The notes beneath the pieces are model-generated. The model worked only from the letters and a program-made list of their open reading frames with translations, searched no databases and was not told where the DNA came from. From Turnera subulata (lineage: Eukaryota; Streptophyta; Magnoliopsida; Malpighiales; Passifloraceae): a DNA stretch of 64,000 nucleotides. The position numbers and the translations under genes were made by a program. How positions within the stretch are numbered: position 1 is the stretch's first letter; each line of letters starts with the position of its first letter. The stretch covers positions 42,236 to 106,235 of the forward strand of contig JAKUCV010001627.1 in the NCBI GenBank assembly GCA_028386065.3, given 5' to 3'. Shown piece by piece: positions 57,401 to 64,000 of the stretch.

Positions 57401-57746
57401 AGTGTCCCAAAATTTTGATAATATTTAGAAGTAATTTATTTTGGGAAAAAGAATATTAAAAAATTAATTAGCTAGAATGACATAAGGTTAACCTGTTCTG
57501 AACTTAATGAAAAGTAAGAGAAAGAAAGAAGAGAAACAAATTCTACTAGAATTTTAATGATCACAAATGACAAGACGAAAAGAAAAATAACAAGAAAATT
57601 TCAACCCCTGATGTTTGGTTTGGACGAAGTGCAGTATTTTAATTTCTTAATAAAGGAGGAAAATGGTACAAAATTTATTTATTCTCTTTATTTTGGTAAA
57701 TAAATTTATTTATTCTCTTGTATTATCGGCTTCACATATTCTGATC
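54463..57746. other. AT-rich intergenic region
   Basis: No gene was recognised over 3.3 kb. At 55640-55760 a sequence ending TTCTCATAAAAAAAAAAA resembles a LINE 3' end, including an AATAAAG signal. At about 56131-56330 there is a threefold 64-bp tandem repeat. The short open frames at 56537-56821 and 55866-56189 lack codon or motif support. Confidence 0.5.
56131..56330. repeat. Tandem repeat, about 64 bp x 3
   Basis: Units share AATTAGGTCAATTTG, CTAAGTTT and TTGATTGAATGTTTATG with moderate divergence. No function is evident. Confidence 0.8.
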
Positions 57747-58145
57747 TCAATCAAAACTATTCCCTCGGTGGTACCGCAGCTTCAAGGAGACCTGCCTTTC
57801 CATCAAGAGTTGCCGTCGGAAATTTGCAATGAAAACCTCTGCCCTCTCGTCAATATCTTCATCAGAAGAAGAAGAGGCACAACAAGTACTCCTTGTCCTT
57901 TGAACGTTGACGACAGGCTTGTTCTCTTCTGATTCAACATCTTCTTCAATGCATCCATGCAAGCCTAGTCGATCATTGAAGCTTAATCGCCTCCTTTCAA
58001 GAAGGGAAGAAGAATTACGCAGAATTGTAGAAGCTAAATGCCATCTCCTCCTTATGTTGAGGTTTAGTAGAAAGTTGATTTTCTTGGCTGCCTTCTTCAA
58101 GTGGCCGAGGAGGAGGGACCAGTTTTGTTGCTCTTGTCTGTCCAT
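57747..58145 (-). CDS. DUF761 family protein, single exon, 132 aa
   Basis: Small plant protein of unknown biochemical role. Family members are often stress-responsive. The N-terminus MDRQEQQNWSLLLGHLKKAA is followed by a basic amphipathic stretch with NIRRRWHLAS and an acidic Ser-rich linker (EEDVESEENK, CCASSSSDEDIDE). The C-terminal DUF761 motif reads DIDERAEVFIANFRRQLLME and then RQVSLKLRY, matching the family pattern D-x-D-x-RAE-x-F-I-x-x-F-R-x-Q-L-x-x-ER-x-S-L. The gene has its own TATA box (58198-58205). The frame is open and no intron is needed. Confidence 0.85.
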   Translation of the reverse strand: MDRQEQQNWSLLLGHLKKAAKKINFLLNLNIRRRWHLASTILRNSSSLLERRRLSFNDRLGLHGCIEEDVESEENKPVVNVQRTRSTCCASSSSDEDIDERAEVFIANFRRQLLMERQVSLKLRYHRGNSFD

Positions 58146-58197
58146 TCTGTGTTTTTTTTCTTGTTGTTACTTAGCTCAAAAAATGTGGACAAGATAG

Positions 58198-58205
58198 TAT
58201 ATATA
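58198..58205 (-). promoter_or_regulatory. TATA box of the DUF761 gene
   Basis: The minus strand reads CCCTATATATACT, 53 bp upstream of the ATG at 58145. Confidence 0.6.
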
Positions 58206-58540
58206 GGGCCACAAATTAAGTTAAGGTGAATTGCGGTACAAGGTACTCGGTTTTGTCAAGCAAAGGAAAGCGTGTCAGAAATGAGTAATCGACTAATTAT
58301 GATGATTACTTTACTCCTTAGAAGACAGCTCACACGACGTGAGGAACTTCATGACCACATTAAGCCAACTTTCTACAGCACTTTTGGTTTTTGTTTTAAA
58401 AAAAAAAATTGTGGCTTTGTATAATAATTCAGATATTAGATAAAAGTGATAACATATAAACGCTATAATCAACATTAATATTATCTTACTTCACATACAT
58501 TAAGAGTTTTATTTTTTAATCCAAAGGAAGTCTCATGCAT

Positions 58541-58588
58541 CAAACTATATCATAGAGTTTTTTTGATGCAAAACTATATCAAAGAGTT
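58541..58588. repeat. Tiny retro-insertion with 18-bp target duplication
   Basis: AAACTATATCATAGAGTT (58542-58559) and AAACTATATCAAAGAGTT (58571-58588) flank TTTTTGATGCA. In the opposite sense the insert reads TGCATCAAAAA, which matches the very end of LINE3 (AGCATCAAAAA at 39427). Confidence 0.7.
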
Positions 58589-58870
58589 GGGAATTGAAAA
58601 GCTATCCCACTTATACATATCTTGATGTAATTGAGAAAGGTACTTACATTACATGATTTAGGATCACATACAAAACTTAATTGTAATCCGAGTCCAGTTC
58701 AAAACTTAGCAATTTAAGGGGTATTTCATTATATGATTTAGTACCAAATTGTTCAGAAGTAAAATAGATATGGGGTGAATGGAGTTTGAATTATGTTAAG
58801 AATCTCCATCAGTACGTAACTAATCATACATTGTAAAATAGATGTAAACATCTGTAGTTAAATCTAAATA

Positions 58871-58922
58871 AATGGCTGCTATGTTTTTTTTTTTTTTTGA
58901 ACATCAATGGCTGCTATGTTTT
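58871..58922. repeat. Tiny retro-insertion with perfect 17-bp target duplication
   Basis: AATGGCTGCTATGTTTT is present at 58871-58887 and 58906-58922. The 18-bp insert is an 11-base T-run plus GAACATC, i.e. seven element bases and a poly(A) tail in the opposite sense. Confidence 0.8.
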
Positions 58923-59402
58923 CATCAACATTTTCCCGAGCAGATAAACAAAGGGATCATTTTACAAGCCGAAACCAGCTTGCAGCCAAACTGGGAAACA
59001 GCCTTGGAGCCCATTGCCAATTTCAGTTGGACTCATGGACAAGAACTGCGTAAACTTTTTTGGATCCATAACCCATCTTGCTTTCAAGAAATTAATTGAA
59101 TTTAGGCTGCCCATCTGGATCGATTTAGTTATCATCAGCCCAAACACTCTTCCTATTGTATCGTGTGCTAAATACACGTCGGTCTCGATAACAAGAATTT
59201 GTTTCTTTTTTTCTTCTTATGCATTGGGTATCAAGTTATAAAGGTTAACACTCGATAGAATATGCTTGAATAAGCTAGAAAAATTTCGCATGAACAAGAA
59301 AACAAAATGCATAAATCAATAACAAAGGAAAAAAACAATATTATGCCCAGAACATCTTTATCTATTCAATCTCTCCAGACTAATTAATTGACATATCAAA
59401 GC
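58923..59402. other. Spacer downstream of the early-nodulin-like gene
   Basis: Contains the 3' untranslated region of the next gene at its right side. The short open frames here show no motif. Confidence 0.5.
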
Positions 59403-60184
59403 CTAGAGCATCCCAACAAAGCCACCCAATACAATGTTTACTGCAATAGTGGCCACCAGAAGCAACCCAGCCGGAGCAGTAAAACCCGCAGAACCGGATT
59501 TAGAGGGAGGAGGAGCTGTGTTCTCTGAGTCTGATGCAGGATTACTTGCAGGAGGCATCGGCAGAGGGGAATTACCGCTTTGCGGGGAAGGAGACTGGGG
59601 AGGCGCTGCCAGGGGAGCAGGAGATGGGGTCTTTGGTCTTACAGCCATGACGACGATGATCAGCTTTTGGCCTTTGTTGCAGTTATCTGGCATGCCACTG
59701 ATGAAGAAGAATGGACCAGAGTGGTCAAATTTGAAGGTAGAGTTGCCGTCTGTCAAGGACTGTACAGGGTTCTTGCTGCTGCAGGAGTAGTAATCTTCTT
59801 TGCTCACTATCAACACCGAATCAGACCCTTTCTTATATTTGAAAACTGCACAAAAAATTTACAACATCGATCGATCAGAAAGTAACTAGAAATTAATATA
59901 ACTAGAGAAGAAACAACGTGTATGCGTGTATATATATAGAGAGAAATAAATTACGTGAGAGAATTGTATGAAAAGATATAAGGGATTTACGTACGCAGAG
60001 TGTCATTGACTTGGAATCTGTTCCTTCCAGCCCAGTGACTGTAGTTCTCTGAGGGGTTTAAAACCCAGCCATCTTTTCCACCAACATAGAAATTGTAAGC
60101 CTGACATGAGCCACTAAGAACAAACCCTATCACCACAGCTACAAACAAAGAGTAGCCAAGGAATATTGTTTTTGATCCCATCAA
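59403..60184 (-). CDS. Early nodulin-like protein (phytocyanin family), 2 exons, 210 aa
   Basis: Exons 59995-60184 and 59403-59845. The intron starts GTACGT, ends TTGTGCAG, and splits a Leu codon. A signal peptide covers about residues 1-29 (hydrophobic FVAVVIGFVLSG, cleavage after SCQA). The phytocyanin domain follows: YNFYVGGKDGWVLNPSENYS, WAGRNRFQVNDTL, FKYKKGSDSVLIVSKEDYYS, and the second disulfide Cys in MPDNCNKGQKLIIVV. The copper-ligand positions are not His: the usual GxH after the YKKG segment is GSD. This is typical of early-nodulin-like proteins that do not bind copper. A Pro/Ser-rich arabinogalactan-like region (SPAPLAAPPQSPSPQ) and a hydrophobic GPI-signal tail (about the last 25 residues) complete it. 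It is expected at the outer face of the plasma membrane. A TATA box is at 60352-60359. Confidence 0.93.
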
Positions 60185-60351
60185 AATTCGACCAAAAATG
60201 GAAACCCAGTAGAAACTGAGTGAGCACCAAATAAAGCAGGAGCAGCAGCTAGCTATAGGTAGCCAACTTTGTTTTCTTCGCTAAAAAGAAGGGTATGTAA
60301 GTGAATATGGAGGAAGAAGAAGTGGTGGAAAAATGAGGGGAGAGTGGTTTG

Positions 60352-60359
60352 AATATATA
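60352..60359 (-). promoter_or_regulatory. TATA box of the early-nodulin-like gene
   Basis: The minus strand reads CCCTATATATTCAAA about 170 bp upstream of the ATG, leaving room for a 5' untranslated region of roughly 135 bp. Confidence 0.55.
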
Positions 60360-60369
60360 GGGGGAGATA

Positions 60370-61075
60370 ACTGAGAGGTTACCGTTGTGAAGCATGAGGA
60401 ATGGCGTGGGGTTAATTACTTGGCAATTAGCATTGCTTAGCTGGGTTCTTAGTTTTTAGTAGGTGGGGAAAATGTAGTGTTAGGCGTTTCAAAAGAAGAC
60501 ATTGTTTCTCAGCTCTGGAGTAATTAATTAAACTATACGTGGCAGCATGCAACGGAGTTAACGGTCATTAGTGAGTTTAGTTTTTGTTTTTTTTCTTCCT
60601 AGAGGACGAGGTTTGGTCCGAGTCTTACACGGAAAACAAGCGGCTAAGTAAAAACCATGATGGGGCTAAGTGATATTTTAATTTTACTGTTGTCAAATGC
60701 AAACTATCTCTTACCACCTCAACTTTCTTATTTCTACAATTCTCCCCTTCGTCCAATCTAAATTAGGTTTCTTTTCTTTTTGTGGAAGCATAAGTAATAT
60801 ATTGATTAAAAATAAGAATACATGCACATGATCAGTTCAGAAGTGCTCGGCAATATTACAAACCATGTCTCTTCAAAAACAGACCAAATACAATATAGTA
60901 CCAGTACTGGAACTAGATACTAAATAAATCACTTGATGCTAACAGAGGAAAAAAAAAAGGTACAAGAAAACTATATTGTTGGAGACAGAAAGAATAGATT
61001 ATGAGGCCTAAAAAAAACACTATATTAAAGGTGTTTATTTGCTCTCACAATGAGACACCTTTAGGATACAACAAA
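60370..61075. other. Intergenic spacer
   Basis: No gene seen. The minus strand at about 60775-60850 resembles a LINE 3' end (TTAATCAATATATTACTTAT then CTTCCACAAAAAG). A short inverted repeat AAAGGTGT/ACACCTTT lies at about 61027-61062. Confidence 0.45.
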
Positions 61076-64000
61076 TGTAACAGCCCGGGTAAAAATTTGG
61101 ATTTTTACCGGGACTGTATAAATTGTTTCACCGTGATTTACTGTTGAATTAATCTCGGGTAATTAATTCGAGGTAAATCGGTAGTCATTTTTCGAAACCG
61201 AGAATTTTCCCGCGCTCGGGAGTTTCTTCCTAACTAACCAAGCCTCGGTTTTCAGTTCCGAGACTTGGACGACGTTCAGGAGGATTAATCGGATTTTCCG
61301 AGCCCAAGTCATATTTTTGGGCTCGGGACGGAATTTGTCGGAAAGACGGGAGTATTCCTGCGTCTACAAGATTCCGACGCGAGAATCCGGACCGGCCGAA
61401 TGTGGTTGCCCCGAGCCACTCTTCTTCCTTCTTTTTCCTTCTTCTTCCTCTTGCCGGCTACATTTCTTCTCTCTCCCGGTTTTTTCCCGGCCACGTGGGC
61501 CCCACTTCCTTCTCTCTTTTCTTTTCTCTTTTCTTCTTTCTTTCCTTTCTCCCTCTCTTTTTCCTTTCTCTTTTTCTTCCTTCCAGCCGCCCACACCTCT
61601 TCATCCGTGACCAACCGACCCCTCCACCACCCTCTTTTCTTCTTTCTCCCCTTGTCCTTTCCTTCCATTTTCTTCTTTATTTTCTTCCTTCCACCCGTGA
61701 GCAGCGCCCCACCATCTCTTTCCCTTCCTTCTCTTCCCGCGACCAAAACAAACACCAACTCCCACAACCCAGTTCTTCTCCTACAACCTGCTAAACCATC
61801 AACCCGTATTCTCCTGCTTTTCTCAACCCAGAAGGAAAAAGAGAAAAGAAAAACAAAAAAAAAGAAACAAACACACACAAACACCACGCTGCCAATCTCC
61901 TTTCTCCTTCTGCCGAGCCACCCCCACCACAACGCCAACCCCGACGCCGTCCACCACTAGCATCACCTTCTGCCGCAGCCAACCCCGACGCCGTCGCCTG
62001 CGTCTTTTTCTTCTCCTCCTCCCCGGTGCAGCAGCAGCCGCCGCTCCCTCCAAGCATCGCCGGCAGCTCCTCTCTACTGCACACGAAGACGCGCCTCCCC
62101 TCCGCCGTCTCCTTCTTCTCGTGCTGCCGCCGCCGCCTGCAGCCACGCCTCCGTGGCCCTTCTTCCTCGTCGCGCCTCCTCGCTCAGCCTCCACCTGATG
62201 TCGACGCCAAAGCGTTGCAAGCATGGCCGAGTCGGAGCTCGACGCCGCACTCGCCTCTCCCTCTGCTCGCACCTCTGCCTCGCCCCTGCCGCCTCGCCAC
62301 CTGCCGCACCGCCTCCTGCAGGGTTGTCGCCGCACTCCTCCCGCCCTTGTCGTCTGCTCCTCCCGCCTGTCAGCCGACCCGCCGCCGCTGCAAGTGGGTT
62401 GGGGTTGAAGGAAACCCTATGACCCGGAAGTTTATGGCTTCGGGTCGGGTTGACCCGAGTTGTAGAGGTGGGTTTGGGAATCTGGGCGGGCTAGTAGCTT
62501 GGGCTTAGGATCTGGGCTTGCAGCCTTGGCCTGGTCTTTGCACCTGGGCTTGGTCATGGGCTGCATAGCTTGGCCCAATCTAGTATAAAAAAAAAATAAA
62601 AGAGAATAATAATATTTTGGAAAATAATTTGGAAGTATGTATATATATTTCTGGAAAATAGACAAAATAAATAATTCAACCAGTTATATTTATTTTGGTA
62701 TACCTAGTATGTGGTTATGTTTAGGAAAAGAAAAAAAATAATAATACCTAGACGTACTATTTTGGAAAATGATCTAAAAAAAGAATTACTGTCTTATGAT
62801 AAATTCATAGAAATGATATATACTATGAGTATTTTGGAAATATACATATGTTATTATCTTCTGGGAAAAATTACATGGTAAATATATTTGATACAAGTTA
62901 TGATAATTACTTTTGGAAAAAGATATATACATATATATGATTAATATGGAATTTTGGGAAAGTATAAGATATGGGAAATAAATAATATTTATGCATACGG
63001 GAATAATTTGGGAAAATGGTATATGTATATCAATAAATTCGTATTTATTTCAGGAAATAAGAGTATATGATTATACTTTCTGAAAATGGAGTTTTCTAAA
63101 AATAATAATACTTGGGAATTATATTTTGGGAAGTGTAATAATTTCTATAGAAATATTATGGAAAATATATACATATGTTATAATTTTCAGAAAAATTATA
63201 GTAATTATTATTTTGGGAATTATAGTTATTTTATGAAAATATATTTTGAAAAGAGTTTTAACTAAAGTATGGTACCGGAATTATATTCGGAAATACGTAC
63301 GGTAAATATTTTCGGTAAATGGAAATAATAAGGGATAAGAACCGGGATGGGTTATTACGCAGTTTGGCATCATAGAGTACCGAATATGTGTATTTATGCG
63401 TATGCATTATTTTGTTGTATAGGTTGTGATATCGAGCAGATCCGGTGGAACCGGCTTGGACCGATCGATGTTTCTAGAGTTGAGTAATCGGCTAAGGTGA
63501 GGTTAAGTAAATATTTATTTACATCCCGTGATATCAAGTTGCTGTTTGCTTACTGTGCTCGATGCTGCTGGTTTGATAATTTGTGGCTGTGTATGATTTG
63601 TTTTGAGATGATTTTGATTGATAATTGTTGCCGTTGATGTTGTTGAAATTATTGTTGCTGTTGATATAATTGATAATGTTGGGATTGTGGGTATAAGTAA
63701 GATTGTTGTAGTTGTTGACTGTAGAATTGTGAGAGTTGAGTACCGGGGATACTATTATGTGATGACAGTTTGATATTGATTATTATCCAGACGAGCGGAG
63801 AGGCTGCGAGCCTGCTCGGGATAATGAGATAATGGTTGGATGATAGAGATGTGGTAATTAGTCGAGGAAAAAGGAAATAATAAAATTGAATACACTTAGA
63901 CATCTAGTGAGTCACAGTTAAATGTTGGAACAGCCAGATGGTAGTCTGATTTATGGTGCTGGGGGAGAGTGTGCTTGGGGTCTGCTCCCTGTCTGTACCA
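61076..64000 (+). mobile_element. Partial LTR of a probable Gypsy (Tekay/Del-like) element, runs off the window
   Basis: Starts TGTAACAGCCCGGGTAAA after a clean AT-rich spacer. The TGTAACxCCC start is common among plant Tekay-type LTRs. It continues without recognisable protein through a pyrimidine-rich stretch (61420-61760), a GC-rich CCG-repeat stretch (61960-62400) and a very AT-rich stretch with recurring TTTTGGAAA motifs (62590-63330). No primer-binding site or LTR end was seen before 64000. Long open frames on both strands at 61300-62500 are low-complexity and not gene-like. Superfamily and orientation are inference from the first bases only. Confidence 0.55.
61420..61760. repeat. Pyrimidine-rich (CTT/TTC) low-complexity tract
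   Basis: The plus strand is dominated by C and T with many CTTCTTCC and TTTCTCTCC runs. It is a source of spurious Ser/Pro/Phe- and Lys/Glu/Arg-rich open frames on the two strands. Confidence 0.85.

Noticed and set aside
59434..59885. Plus-strand frames opposite the phytocyanin exon 2
   Set aside because: Antisense of the spliced early-nodulin-like gene, with no independent motif.
61309..62508. Long open frames on both strands (up to 209 codons)
   Set aside because: They are low-complexity products of CTT-rich and CCG-rich DNA inside an LTR. Overlapping frames on opposite strands are equally long and none shows a domain.

Overview
The window is repeat-rich nuclear DNA from a flowering plant, most likely a eudicot. 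It has spliced plant genes with GT-AG introns, plant-specific families (a WSD1-type wax ester synthase, DUF1639, DUF761 and an early-nodulin-like phytocyanin), and plant Ty1-copia, Gypsy-like, L1-type LINE, Stowaway-like, hAT-like, Mutator-like and Harbinger-like elements. I cannot name the species. No bacterial operons, CRISPR arrays, tRNA genes or rRNA genes were seen.

Bases 1 to about 47330 are almost entirely nested transposable elements. A decayed copia element (1 to about 5205) abuts LINE1 (about 5206-11152). LINE1 carries an LTR-type insert between two copies of a tandem duplication, and a Stowaway-like MITE that itself contains a 1.33-kb Mutator-like element. LINE2 (about 12242-23014) contains a hAT-like MITE, a young 5.2-kb copia element with 1.6-kb LTRs (13429-18652, minus strand) and a small TIR element. 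A second copia element (23015-30014) sits in the poly(A) tail of LINE2 and has a solo LTR inside its own 5' LTR. A Harbinger-like TIR element (30685-33738) carries a fragment of a protein-kinase gene. LINE3 (about 33742-39442) is the least damaged L1-type element, with ORF1 and ORF2. LINE4 (39443 to about 47330, minus) is broken by a solo LTR, a Mutator-like element with 9-bp target duplications, and LINE5.

Bases 47330-61075 form a small gene island with all genes on the minus strand: a five-exon WSD1-like O-acyltransferase (480 aa, all introns phase 0), a DUF1639 gene, a DUF761 gene and a two-exon early-nodulin-like protein (210 aa). The spacers hold tiny retro-insertions with target-site duplications, an unassigned well-spliced exon and short tandem repeats. 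From 61076 to the end there is the start of a Gypsy-type LTR that runs off the window.

The most unusual structure is in both LTRs of the young element at 13429-18652. A perfect 12-bp palindrome (AACATCGATGTT) occurs 18 times per LTR as nine pairs. Spacing is 20-21 bp within a pair and mostly 73-76 bp (once 63) between pairs, close to whole turns of B-DNA. The array lies just upstream of the LTR TATA box, so it looks like a helically phased array of protein-binding sites in the element's promoter.
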